Of a DNA stretch of 64,000 nt, positions 22,101 to 30,187 are shown in pieces. The stretch's first letter is position 1. Each line of letters begins with the position of its first letter. The position numbers and the translations under genes were made by a program. Under the pieces are notes generated by a model. It did no database searches and had not been told where the DNA came from. It saw nothing but the letters and a program-made list of their open reading frames with translations. Origin of the DNA: Siphlonurus alternatus (taxonomy: Eukaryota > Arthropoda > Insecta > Ephemeroptera > Siphlonuridae); contig OX463785.1 in assembly GCA_949825025.1 (NCBI GenBank), positions 12,091,971-12,155,970 of the forward strand, written 5' to 3'.

Positions 22101-24826
22101 ACGCCCGGTGATTGAATAAAAAGTGGAACAATAAACGCGCGAAATTTGAAAATAGGCGATCATGACTGCACCATGGTAAATAGAGCCACCATGGATTAAA
22201 CTATTTGAACATAGAGACCATGTGCGCAGAAATTTTAGCTGTTTTATTCAAGGATTCATTTATACCAAGGATGTTGTATACTTTGGATAGTCCTATACTA
22301 ATAGTATTAGAGATGCTGAGGCAAGAATCCATAGTATCATGGCTGCTGAGTGTTTATAGGTACTAAGGAGTGTATTTTGCACACTGACGGGGATGTAAGA
22401 AACTCCTAGTTAAAAAATTATGTCTTCAACTTATCCTTTTATACTCATATACATATATAATCTTTTTACCTCAAAACCACATTTTATTTCCTCCTAGCTT
22501 AAGGGCATTGGGTGTAGCACCGGTAGTTGGCAACACTGACGTATCTTCACCATGTTAATTTTTGATCATTGCTCCTCGGAGTAATTTTTATGCTAGAGCT
22601 AAGCTGATTGCTGTAGTATCAAGATAATTAGTAGCCCAAGTGCACAATTTGGCTAAATAAAGCCTGATTTAAAGAAAAGTATTTTTTAGTAATTTTTTTA
22701 AATTTACATTCATTTTTCTAAAATATAAAAAAAAATACTTTTTGATAAATCAGGCTTTATTTAGCCAAATTGTGCACTTGGGCTACTAATTATCTTGATA
22801 CTACAGCAATCAGCTTAGCTCTCAAACTAAAGGATTTCAAACGTAAAAAATGAGTAATAATTTTTTTATTTGTTTATTTATTTTTACAAGGATTCACCCC
22901 AAAGAACTCATTATCTGTTGATGTATTATGTATAAAAAAATCCCTTTAAATAATGTTATATAGTATAATTATTTATATAAACATGAATATATAGAAAACT
23001 AAAAGTTATTCAACTCCCTAAATGCAAAATACAAATGGTGGTTGACCACATTGTGTATGGATATTTGCCTTTTCAATCCACCATTTGGGTTATTTATTTA
23101 TTTTTTCTTCTCTTTCGTCCCATTATATATATTTCTTAACCCAATAAACAATCATTATTATTAATATCCTGATTTAAACAGAAAACGTTTCTCGTTTTAA
23201 AACCTCTTTCTAAAACTGACCTTTTTTTGCAGACTGTGAAGAAACTGTCGTACCTTTATCGTCACGTGGACGACCTTGACCTTCAGGTGGCCTTCTTGGA
23301 GCGCCATGCCAAGGACGCTCAGTTCGGACCCACGCTGCAGTGCATTGTGGGAGAACAGTTCTACCGCTCGAGGGTTGGGGACAGGTTCTTCTTCGAACAC
23401 AGAGGAATGCCGCATTCCTTCACTGACCGTGAGTATTGAGGACTTAAACAACCAATAGATGGCTCTGTGTGCAGAAATTTTAGCTGTTTTATTCAAGGAT
23501 CTTGTATTACTGTGAAAAGTCTTATACTAATAGTATTAGAACTCCTGAGGAAAAAATTCATAGTATCATGGCTGCTAAGCGCAACATTCTGTATTTTTTT
23601 GGTTTCATATTACCATGGTAAGATGGCGGACATCCTATTATTTAGTATTGTAGCCACCACCCACTACCTCCTCATGACCTTGTCTCACTGACTACAGTGC
23701 CCCCACCTATCCATAGTATATAACATCCTTAGGCTATATCTATAGCATTGGGAGAATTACAAAAAAAAAGCAAATTTTGTAACATGGTGGCTTATGGAGT
23801 AAATTTTTCCGCCGGGGAACACTTAAAGCCTCTAGTGACGCGCCCTGACTTGTTTCAGGTCAACTGGACGAGATCCACAAGATGACGATCGCCAAATTCA
23901 TTTGCAACAACGCCGAGTACGTCAGTGAGATGCAACCCCAGGCCTTCAAAGTCCTTTACAAGGAGTGAGTAGTCAGCTGATTTATAAATATAATGCATCC
24001 CATCAATGAAATATTAATTGTTAAAAAATATTCAAAAAATATAACTAAAATAAAGTTATTTTTTAATGAATAATTTTTTAAAATTTATATTTGTTTTTGT
24101 AAAAATGTAAATAAATTTTTTGTCTTTAAAGTATTAAAGTTTAAAATATATTTATTATTTTGTTGTTCAACATTATTAGTATTTACATTTATAAATATGT
24201 AACACATATTAAGGATTGTTAAGGAATACGCGACAAATGTACATTTTTACTTTGCAGTAGTGCGGTCTCACTTGCTGCGATTTGAAAATAAATATGAATG
24301 CATACCATTATAAATAAAATCCAATATAATGCAAATTAATGTAATTAAGCAAGCTGGAATTGAATTTTTGGGCCTCGGCTACATTAGCAATAATTTTTTC
24401 ACATCACCTTCAAACCTGAATTCAGAAAGACAAGAAGGGGAGTTAACTTTCCAAATACAGGTTCAAAAATGATCTGAAAAAATTATTGTTGGTGTGGCTG
24501 AGGTTTAAAAATTCAAATCCAGCTTGCCTTGAATATAAGCTGTTTTGATCCCAATGGCCTCGTATATTCGTGTATTTATATATTTATTCATTTAGCAGTT
24601 TTTCAATTTTAAATCTGTGCGTGTTCTGACTCATTTGGAAGAAAATTTTAATGAAGAGAAATTTGCCAAAAGTTAGCGACGGTGTAATAATCAAGTGAAT
24701 TAATGGACTGTTGACAATTATTGTTTTATCAGTACTAATTTCGCCTTTGTTTGCAGAAACTACCTGGTGAACTGCAACTCCCTGCCAGGTATCGACCTGA
24801 CCGCGTGGCTCGACGTCAAGTATTGA
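7060..24826 (+). CDS. Secreted animal heme peroxidase (12 exons, 715 aa)
   Basis: Exons: 7060-7162, 8323-8533, 8909-9123, 10614-10790, 11586-11779, 12554-12944, 13240-13393, 20593-20752, 21806-21976, 23233-23428, 23859-23964, 24757-24826. All introns are GT-AG and phases agree throughout (2148 nt with stop). The product uses heme and H2O2 to oxidise substrates outside the cell. Residues 1-17 form a hydrophobic signal peptide, followed by a Lys-Arg pair at 28-29. Family marks in order: [10 protein letters not shown] in exon 3; distal-side QFGQFISHD with His about 225 and Ca-ligand-type Asp 226; [15 protein letters not shown] with catalytic Arg about 384; proximal-ligand AFRYLH with His about 474; DIQRARDHG in exon 9. 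Length and single-domain layout fit insect chorion-type or skpo-like peroxidases; there are no Ig, LRR or VWC modules. The Asp that esterifies heme in myeloperoxidase, just before the distal His, is Ser here. Which chorion, cuticle or immune role it plays cannot be read from the sequence. Confidence 0.93.
7985..8223 (+). mobile_element. 5'-truncated SINE-like copy in peroxidase intron 1
   Basis: Inverted match to 4920-5190, sharing the ends around CAAGCTTACAGGGGTATAAATCC and GGTTTTCCACGGTT. It lies about 100 bp before the exon 2 acceptor. The head with the A-box-like motif is missing. Confidence 0.65.
9404..9788. mobile_element. TTAA-flanked palindromic element, family M5 (piggyBac-type MITE)
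   Basis: 385-bp long inverted repeat with ends GGTAGAGATAACGCCGAACA / TTCGACGTTATCTCTACC. TTAA sits directly on both sides (9400-9403 and 9789-9792), the target duplication typical of piggyBac-type insertion. A second full copy with the same TTAA flanks is at 56160-56544. Located in peroxidase intron 3. Confidence 0.85.
10089..10122. repeat. (TA)n microsatellite
   Basis: Short uninterrupted TA run in peroxidase intron 3. Confidence 0.9.
11825..12000. repeat. Dispersed repeat, copy 2
   Basis: Diverged copy of 1540-1735, in peroxidase intron 5, starting ACCGGAAGTGCATGGGAAG and containing CTCACTTCCGG on the right side. Confidence 0.6.
12021..12259. mobile_element. Hairpin element, family M10
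   Basis: Inverted ends AGAGACCCTACAGAGACCTC / GAGGTTTCTGTAGGGTCTCT, with inner paired blocks CATATGACCAGG / CCTGGCCATATG and CGGCCCG-type GC blocks. Single copy in this window, in peroxidase intron 5. Confidence 0.75.
13409..13545 (+). mobile_element. SINE-like fragment with pol III B box
   Basis: Starts about 15 nt after the exon 7 donor of the peroxidase. GTAGGTCGTGAGTTCGAATCCC matches a tRNA B box, and the following sequence has no coding character. No A box is seen upstream because the exon lies there. The same AGGTCGTG-GTTCGAATCC motif follows the exon 7 donor in all four OR genes. Confidence 0.5.
14141..14244 (+). mobile_element. 3' end fragment of non-LTR element B
   Basis: About 100 bp closely matching 59242-59335, the 3' UTR of the truncated retrotransposon in OR-D intron 4. 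Shared stretches include GTGAAAAATGTATGAT and CTAGCATTTTGCTAAAT. This is a severely 5'-truncated insertion in peroxidase intron 7. Confidence 0.8.
15061..16905 (+). CDS. Retrotransposon A ORF1 protein with a TARG1-type macro domain (614 aa)
   Basis: ORF1 proteins of non-LTR elements bind element RNA. This one starts at ATG 15061. It has a hydrophilic, Asn-rich, probably coiled-coil part (residues about 37-90), then a Pro/Arg/Ser-rich linker encoded by GC-richer DNA, then a folded region at about 222-368. The latter reads as a macro domain of the TARG1/OARD1 family: IVHCVGSDF near the start, ITKK at 297-300, [13 protein letters not shown] at 332-344, ending in VNVYSL. In that family the Lys of the first motif and the Asp of the second are catalytic for removing ADP-ribose from glutamate, and both are present (Lys 299/300, Asp 340). 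The tail (370-614) is Ser/Thr/Pro-rich and acidic. I see no CCHC zinc knuckle, RRM or L1-type ORF1 fold. The ORF is uninterrupted. The macro assignment rests on motif recognition, not a profile search. Confidence 0.8.
   Translation: MQVMTEPPPLIYQSLQQHNISHDTNYNVNYNTQRITSEVMQVFRPLFTALAHDINNIWNKLEHINNKNDIINNKCDQLLDNYLTLVNFNAGKGAATVRNGVLSDNLKYDYCGVTSQLRELPLRSSAPWDPRPSRDTNHSALRVPEFPKEWRGDDLRPHIFTLKSARSVTPPNDGLAHQDDYGWQEVHHGGRPSSSNQTFDILTTNRFEVLNNMSENIVTNRPLKLFKINYITGDIFEIIKKTPIVHCVGSDFLMKKGFAKKINEIFGQTDKLLDMNKKVGEIAVLPVCENSYIFNMITKKSSYDLPFLNDIMKCLYELKEVCLILGVTKVAMPKIATGRDQVSWPTISNMLYKVFAGTNFTVNVYSLPPREREGPVASDPPSFLSIKHYPPLSSKDNVIKNYQTNKIVTPKKKNKSPDKHRKDISMYTPSPRSFTPQIQRNEMGEEETNITPPPTKSPTENIVMITAGKPRVAMSELVQATSEAGSVASEVGVETHPSHQLFADSSSTTRLTLSTPRTGGVMPLFEQEETSHALFDGSSETRYLLVDDEPSMVDEFEDAEIGVPLVTRDTFNTSIKDFNDSLQSLNISPVKVSTTVSTFDKPCLRPRPTKHAIT
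16892..19906 (+). CDS. Retrotransposon A ORF2: AP-like endonuclease plus reverse transcriptase (1004 aa)
   Basis: ORF2 nicks the target and reverse-transcribes the element RNA. The first ATG (16892) lies inside the end of ORF1, in a different frame. The N-terminal endonuclease has [10 protein letters not shown], an acidic ICEHGL, GGDFN at about 182-186 and SDH at about 249-251. The reverse transcriptase covers about 480-790, with [21 protein letters not shown] and YADD at 716-719. The C-terminal part ends in the FLPNSIKN...FKKSLKKIL pattern common to CR1, jockey and RTE-X-like elements. No RNase H domain is apparent. There are no stops or frameshifts, so the copy may be young. Codon use is AT-rich, unlike the host peroxidase exons. 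An upstream in-frame TTG at 16856 is unlikely to be used. Confidence 0.9.
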   Translation: MQLPSIDLITYVSINPNNCSNSLDKLRIMQLNIPGLKNKLKSFETELENENVDIIVICEHGLLEHEIISLSFHNYYIVSYYCRSTRICGGVAIIARKSLTSEIFKVTSIESCFECAAAKFSLCTSQSIYIVSLYRPPDNSNFKLKYNGKIYDTNMKLFLQNLEDVCQKLIKCCKKNDIILLGGDFNINLFKKDNICNMYMDLLNSYNLSVLNNVATRETTTSATLIDHLIINDLHFDSQVTTTKSTHLSDHKYTIAEILYEINSVKIQTKGNFTRHFSQDNLDYFHRILLKENWSDILNSSVDSNTKWQLFLDIFNYHFNEAFPKQNKKNKVNNNSKPPWILKNPQIELDSIRLKELHKASKLDKSLNQQYKHELTRHRSNISKAIKTDNEDHINKAANKIKAAWEIISRSCNVKPPKNIAITELLIENDIVTEPIEICNHFNNFFVNKVNFMVHDEFLIDSVSYDFDNFTQFENHPFTFHPISFDSMLNNIKSLPNKNTAGPDEVPYKVVKYCGPLLAVPLAYLINESISEGEYPKVLKMSKVFPLLKKGSKLDINNYRSISSVSVFGKLFEKSLDDQITEHRYNNGLISDSQHGFIKNKSTITATFALLKLVYKCIDSKKYCLAIFFDFAKAFDSIDKNIVIKKLADLGCNLKSLKLFHSYMSERYQFVQINGDKSDILPVTLGVPQGGKISTTLFGIGINDLPEHVDAEVIKYADDTTAFVSADTEEELIQLANKVVKDVQDYCTENRLMLNKDKTVFIQFHSPRSPPDKSYLIKILNTPIKRVPCAKFLGIHINETLDWTTHVNEICKRINWANFVLYTLRDHVSQKTLFTVYYSYVYPHLAYGLIFFGSYSTHLNRLFILQKRALRTILHFKKTDTCVSHFRVNNVLTLPSMYILNCCVFKRKYPELYTCNVDTHLYNTRNKDKVTTERHNSAQFEKSSFYQTAKIYDFLPNSIKNIESDVVFKKSLKKILIEKEFYSVKSYFSNKISESVMINVPVNN
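20201..20520. mobile_element. Nested hairpin elements in peroxidase intron 7
   Basis: Outer arms are GAGAGTTATCCAGGTTTCCC / GAAAGCTGGATAACTCTTTC. Between them lies an unrelated palindrome (about 20246-20440, with GACAGAATCGCATGATTTC / ATGCGATGCTGTC). A similar outer element without that insert is at 29321-29420, supporting insertion of one hairpin into another. Confidence 0.6.
20811..21144. mobile_element. Hairpin MITE-like element, family M4
   Basis: 334-bp palindrome with ends AATAAGATATTAGAATGTG / CACATTCTAATATCTTATT. The core has TATGACGTCACGGGCGGCA and its mirror, where one TGACGTCA has decayed to TGATGTCA. In peroxidase intron 8, 58 nt after the donor of exon 8. Confidence 0.85.
21221..21314. 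repeat. Dispersed repeat, inverted partner at 62994-63090
   Basis: Shares GGCAGTATACAGTGATTAAA and CAAAGCACAATGAAGTCTG with the inverted copy at 62994-63090. Open frames across both copies look alike only because the DNA is related. Confidence 0.7.
22003..22194. mobile_element. Hairpin element, family M21
   Basis: Inverted ends CCATGGTGGCTCCATTTACT / GGTAAATAGAGCCACCATGG; the inner part pairs less well. In peroxidase intron 9, 26 nt after the donor. Confidence 0.7.
22240..22345. repeat. Direct repeat in peroxidase introns, copy 1
   Basis: Matches 23471-23585. Both contain GCAGAAATTTTAGCTGTTTT, CTAATAGTATTAGA and CATAGTATCATGGCTGCT in the same order. Found in introns 9 and 10 of the same gene. 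Confidence 0.7.
22596..22821. mobile_element. Hairpin element, family M11
   Basis: Long inverted repeat with ends AGAGCTAAGCTGATTGCTGT / ACAGCAATCAGCTTAGCTCT and arms of about 90 bp with almost no mismatches, loop near 22690-22720. The near-perfect arms suggest a recent insertion. Confidence 0.8.
23030..23162 (+). repeat. Retroposon 3' end-like repeat with ATT tail, copy 1
   Basis: Shares with 63844-63962 the blocks TTGTGTATGG-ATTTGCCTTTT, ACCCAATAAACAATMATTATT and an ATT-rich tail. Contains AATAAA near the tail, as expected of a LINE or SINE 3' end. Confidence 0.6.
23471..23585. repeat. Direct repeat in peroxidase introns, copy 2
   Basis: Partner of 22240-22345, located in intron 10. Confidence 0.7.
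24348..24528. mobile_element. Hairpin element, family M20
   Basis: Inverted arms CAAGCTGGAATTGAATTTTT / AAAAATTCAAATCCAGCTTG with inner paired CAATAATTTTTTCA. In peroxidase intron 11. Confidence 0.7.
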
Positions 24827-25096
24827 GCACCACCTGGCGTCAGAATGGAAAACAAATACCTACAGTGACAGTCAATTTCACAGATAATAATACTTTCAAG
24901 TCAGAATTACACGATATAGTGTATAATCAAAGTTCATTCTGTTCCATATTTTTTTTTAGAAAAAAAAAAAAAAGTAAAAATAGTTTCTTGTAGTAGTAGC
25001 AGTTTTAAACGCAAAATTAGGCCTAGAATTAGAACTATTAAATTTTGTGAGTAGAAAATATTACAATGTGTTACTTTTTGACATGAGATCGCTGGA

Positions 25097-25384
25097 ATGG
25101 AGTATCGACTTCAAATTTTTTTTCAGAAATGGATAGAGCGTGCAAAGTTATGGTACCTTGATTTTTTTCAGATTTTTTTGAGCCTGGGAACTATTTTTAA
25201 AAAATTATTGAAAGTCCTTTTTTGTGACGTCACGCGGTGGCAAGTCCTATCTTTTTCTTAAGTTCAATAATTTTTTTAAAAATAGTTCCTGGGCTCTAAA
25301 AAATCGGAAAAAAAAATCAGGGTAGCATAACTTTGCACGCTCTATCTATTTCTGCAATAAAAATAATTGAAGTCAATACTCCAT
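25097..25384. mobile_element. Family M2 hairpin, internal deletion
   Basis: Has both M2 ends, but one TGACGTCA block and the adjoining arm segment are missing, so it is shorter (288 bp) than the other copies. Confidence 0.8.
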
Positions 25385-25653
25385 TGTATTTAACAAATGT
25401 TATGCAATCTTCTATAATAGTTACTAAATTTCACTACAAAATGACATTAAAATGATGAATGCTGTATTTAATTTATAATAATAATGATATATTTAATTTG
25501 TCGGGTATTAAGTGTACACCGACATGTTATAAAAAATATTCTATTTTGTTTTAACATATTATCAATCATTCATGTAACTTAAATGTACTGTCTCTAATAG
25601 TGTGTACAACGCAAAATATGTAAAAATATAATATATTAAAAAAGTAAAAATCA

Positions 25654-25781
25654 GGGGGGTCTTCAAATAACACCACTTAACGTAAACTTAGCCTAAGACT
25701 GTCTTAGCGCAACAATAAAGAATACGCTAAGACTGTCTTAATTTTAGGATTGTTGTAATTTGTGTTATTTGAAGGCCCCCC
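25654..25781. mobile_element. Hairpin element, family M12
   Basis: Ends GGGGGGTCTTCAAATAACAC / GTGTTATTTGAAGGCCCCCC with inner paired CTAAGACTGTCTTA blocks; about 128 bp. Confidence 0.75.
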
Positions 25782-25867
25782 AGAATTTTTAATCATCAGA
25801 ATAATGTTTCATTTTTTAATGGACAAGCTGAATGAAATCTGCATGCGGAATTCCAGTTTTGTATTGC

Positions 25868-25870
<3 letters not shown>

Positions 25871-25908
<38 letters not shown>
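25871..25908. repeat. Poly(T) run
   Basis: 38 consecutive T. Confidence 0.95.
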
Positions 25909-25910
<2 letters not shown>

Positions 25911-26149
25911 ATTTTTAACCCTCTAATATCCTGAAAACCAAGGAAAAATACGCTATGACGAAACGTTTTTTTTTCCCAATGTTTATTAGTTAAATATTTG
26001 CATGACTATGACGTCACAGTATTTTGCAGTGCTTTTAAGGTTCTGGTTATAATAAAAATAACGAAAAAGAAATAATATACATAACCTCTATCAAATGTGG
26101 AATAAAAACAATCTATGCAGGCATTGGATTTCCATTTCTATTTATTAGC

Positions 26150-26261
26150 ACTACGTTTACATGACGGTGTTTAATACGTATCCGTTGACGATGCCTCATA
26201 AGAATAACTATCTGTCGTCAACGGATCCGAATTAAACACCGTCATGTCATGTGCACGTAGT
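26150..26261. mobile_element. Short hairpin, family M9
   Basis: Ends ACTACGTTTACATGACGGTG / CACCGTCATG-TGCACGTAGT with inner GTTGACGA / TCGTCAAC pairing. A near-perfect relative is at 61494-61594 and a decayed one at 46462-46552. Confidence 0.8.
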
Positions 26262-26663
26262 ATGTTTAAATTTATTGCCAGTATTTTTGTTGGCAGTATA
26301 TATTATGTATAATACCAGAAAGTTAAGCAATATATTTGTACCTCATGGCATGGTTCTTTATATATTTAAATTAATAAAATAATATAATTTTTTTAGAGTA
26401 ATAAAACGATTAACTTCCTTTTATGGTGTATTAATTTGATTAATTAATTGAGAAAAACTTTATTACATAATATGATACACCATTCAACAATTAGATAGAA
26501 TTGCTTATGTAAAAAATCACGTGCAATGCAAAATATCCAAACTTTAATATAATGTGGTTTTTAAATAATGTGAATGCCAGCAATGTATATAATTAATTAA
26601 AATTATTGATAAATTTTAAGTTAAAGAACAAGAGCATTGGTAACTTAATTCTCTCTCTTTTCT

Positions 26664-29600
26664 TCAAAATGTTCGTCTCATACGTAGTAAGATAGCCAAG
26701 TAGCTGAAGGATGAACTCAGCACCTAAAAAATTAATATTAATGTGTAAATGTACCGGGATTCGAACCCACGACCTCACCGTGTTGAAGGTCCTAAGCGAG
26801 AGGGTGAAGCAGCGCATGCCGGTGATCTTCTCCGTGGTCTCGTGTCCACCCTCGATCCTCGTGAGCACCACTTGAAGGGCGGACCTCGCGGGACCGTCGA
26901 CCTCCAGCACACCCGACGTTTGGGACACGCGCAACACCGCACTGCGCAGCGACGCACTCTGTGTGAAGACATACTTAATTTAATGAATAAGTTTTTTTTT
27001 AGAAGGCTTGTCAAAGTGACTTTATTGATTAATTATTTTCTTTTATCAATTTTCTTTTACTTATTTTGTTTTTCTTCTAAGCATAAAATATAAATGGAAG
27101 CAATTTGCGGAGTAAGTGCAATGGAGTATCGACCTCAATTTTTTTTACTACAGAAATGGATAGAGCGTGCAAAGTTATGCTACCCTGATTTTTTTCAGAT
27201 TTTTTGAGACCGGGAACTATTTTTAAAAAATTATTGAAAGTCCTTTTTGTGACGTCACGCGGCAGCAAGTTATATTTTTCTTAAGAAGCGGCGTCTCGTG
27301 ACGTCACAAAAGGGAGTTTCAATATATTTTTTTAAAAAATAGTTCCCGGGCTCTAGAGAATCTGAAAATAATCAAGGTAGCATAACCTTGCACCCTCTAT
27401 CCATTTCTGCAATAATAAAATTGAGGTCGATATTCCATTGCAAAAACAAAATTTAAATATTTTATTTTAAAACTAATCAAGTCCTAATATATATTTTACA
27501 CAACTTTCAAATACTTACACTGTCCAAAACTTGTTGTCCTGCTTTAGCGTAAATAAAAACTCTGAACGAAACTGTGATACAACGAACTGCAACCATACCT
27601 ATTACTGAGCGGGTATCCACGTAGCCCTATAGAAAGAAGAAAAATACGTTAAATTGCAATGATTTTATGGCTTTTAAACTTGATGCAAAAAGAAGCCACA
27701 CATAAAAGAAAATAATTAGAGAAAATTATCAAAAATGTATATATTTTTTTTTAAATAAAAATTTCCCTCCTTATCGAACTGAAATTCAAAAGATCTATCT
27801 CACGTATAAAGCTCTCTAGAAAAAAAAAATGAAAGTTACCGAGCCATTTAACATGACAAAATTCCTCAATTTATTATAAAATACAAGAAAATACTGCGTT
27901 TGATGTCATGCAAAAATAAAGTGGCATAACTTGAACTTATGTTTAAATAAAATTATTTTCAAAAACAATTTTCCATTTAATATATTATATCTTCAATATT
28001 ATTTCTCATATGACACAGAGTCATCTAACAGTAAGTATTATAATCTTTGACAATTTTATATTTTCCTTAAAGTCACATTTTAATTGTTCCTCATTCAAAG
28101 TGAAAATTAAATGGAGACAGTATTTATAAAGAAGGAAAAGAAAATAGGGGAAAAAAAAGAGAAAGAGGGATAAAAAAATGATATCTAGTTCCCCTCTCTT
28201 ACCCCCCCCCTAAAATGGTTCAAAGTGGAAAGAAAAATACTAAAAGAGTCGGTAAAATTGAATAAAATATTACATTTATTTCAACTCGGGTTGTCTTTAA
28301 ATATTAAATTATTTTTGTTTTAAATTTGGTGTAGCTTATAGTTATACATCATGGAAGACACCAATAATGGACAACATATATACATGAAAAAATTTTATTG
28401 CAGAAATGAATAGAGGGTACCAAATTGTGCTACTCTGAATTCTTTCAGATTTTGTTGAGACCCAGAACTATTTTTAAATAATTATTAAAAGTGCGGCCAC
28501 GCCCCCTGGAGGCGTCAATAGGCGTCCAGTCTCTATCCTTTTTATTAGGGCTGCAGGGGTGCCAACTGGAATCACAGAGGACTTTCAATAATTATTTAAA
28601 AATAGTTCCGGGTCTCAAAAAAATCTGAAAAAATTCAGAGTAGCATAATTTGGTACCATCTATTCATTTCTGCAATAAAATTTTTTCATGTATGTTGTCC
28701 ATTGTTTAACTCACATCAATGAAGAAGAAGGAGTACATTAATAAATTTGCCACAGAGATGAGTATAAAATTAAGAATTATTGGTCCAAAGGTAATGTTGA
28801 TGTTGTTTATCAATCTGTAAACAAAGAAAATGTTTAGATAAAATATATTCAAATTGCAAATAAACAACTCGATTTTAACTTTTATAAAAAGATAGTTGTT
28901 CAGAATTAAAAAAGATAGGTTTTCATTGGCTTGTGGTGAGACAATTATTAATTATTATATATTATTTCTACCAAAATTAATGCACTGAAACCTAAAGCAA
29001 AACGAGTTCGTTATTAAAATATACTTTTAAAATATTAATTCAGTTCAAAAAGGCATTATTCATAAAATATGACTCCTGGAAGTTAGGCAATTTGTTCATT
29101 TTGCAAGCAAAGCGGGTTGCCTATGTAACAAAAATATCAACTCAGGGGCAACCTGGGAATTATTATATTTTTAAAATAAAATTCTTGGTAATTCGTAGCC
29201 CCCTTTCTCAAATACCAATATTAATTTAATGTAATTCATGCATCTAAATTTTTTAAAACTTTTTCAGACAGTAGTAAGGTACAGTACATTGAATGCGATT
29301 TACGTTTGAGTTATATATAGTACAGAAAGTAATCCAGGTTCTCACTAACCAAATTAAGTGTCAATATAAATGAGTCTGCCACTAAACGTGCTAGTGAGAA
29401 AGCTGGATAACTCATATCATAAATTGATTCCATTACAATAAAAATAGTAACTAAATCATATAGTTAGCCATAAAATTATTTATCCTCCAAATATTTCTTC
29501 CACTAGACGAAAAATTTACCTCTTCATAAGGCGGATCCACATGGTGACAATGGCGAAGTGACGTGATTTTGACGCAAAAGCTGTGAAATTCTATGCTGCA

Positions 29601-30132
29601 GGGGAATTCGCCAGGTCGACGAATATCGCATTTATTTGCGGTGCTCTTTTTTAAGCTGCCAATGGACGTTACAGCAAGTGCATCGCGTCACACGATAAAA
29701 ATTTCCATGTAAATACGCCATTATCATATATAACTGGTTGCATAATTAGGCGAGAAAGTGGAATTCAAATGCGGCGATGCACTCACGTGAGGTAGTTTTG
29801 GTGTGCTTGTATCCAGGCTCTAAAATGTTGACTCATCTCCCCTCCAGCTCCAGCTTGTATCACCGTGGGGGCCGAACGTGCGAGCATCGAACCTCGCTCT
29901 GCCGCGGCCAACATCAGAGAGCATACGAAGGCATCGATTGACGCGTTAATGCAGATGTAAAACATCGTAGATATGACTAGAATATAATAGAATGGGAAAC
30001 GTACTTTTATAAAATAATGAATAATTAATGATAATTAATTAAATAAATTGAAATAATTTGTTTTTAGATTTATTTTTAATTTTTTTAATTTCATCATCTT
30101 AATACATATAATTATAATATATAATTAATTAA

Positions 30133-30187
<55 letters not shown>

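Larger units (their letters stand above)
24827..26663. other. Convergent spacer between peroxidase and OR-A
   Basis: Both flanking genes end here, so it should contain both 3' UTRs; I cannot assign poly(A) sites safely because the only clear AATAAA motifs lie inside hairpin elements. It holds an M2 deletion copy, an M12 hairpin, a poly(T) run and an M9 hairpin. No coding sequence is seen. Confidence 0.7.

Noticed and set aside
26749..27093. Plus-strand open frames over OR exon 7 copies (also 36116-36376, 45456-45737, 55122-55337) giving similar proteins
   Set aside because: They are antisense shadows of the GC-rich exon 7. The minus-strand reading joins in phase to flanking exons and matches the 7tm_6 C-terminus; the DSNPRPH start comes from the B-box-like intron sequence.
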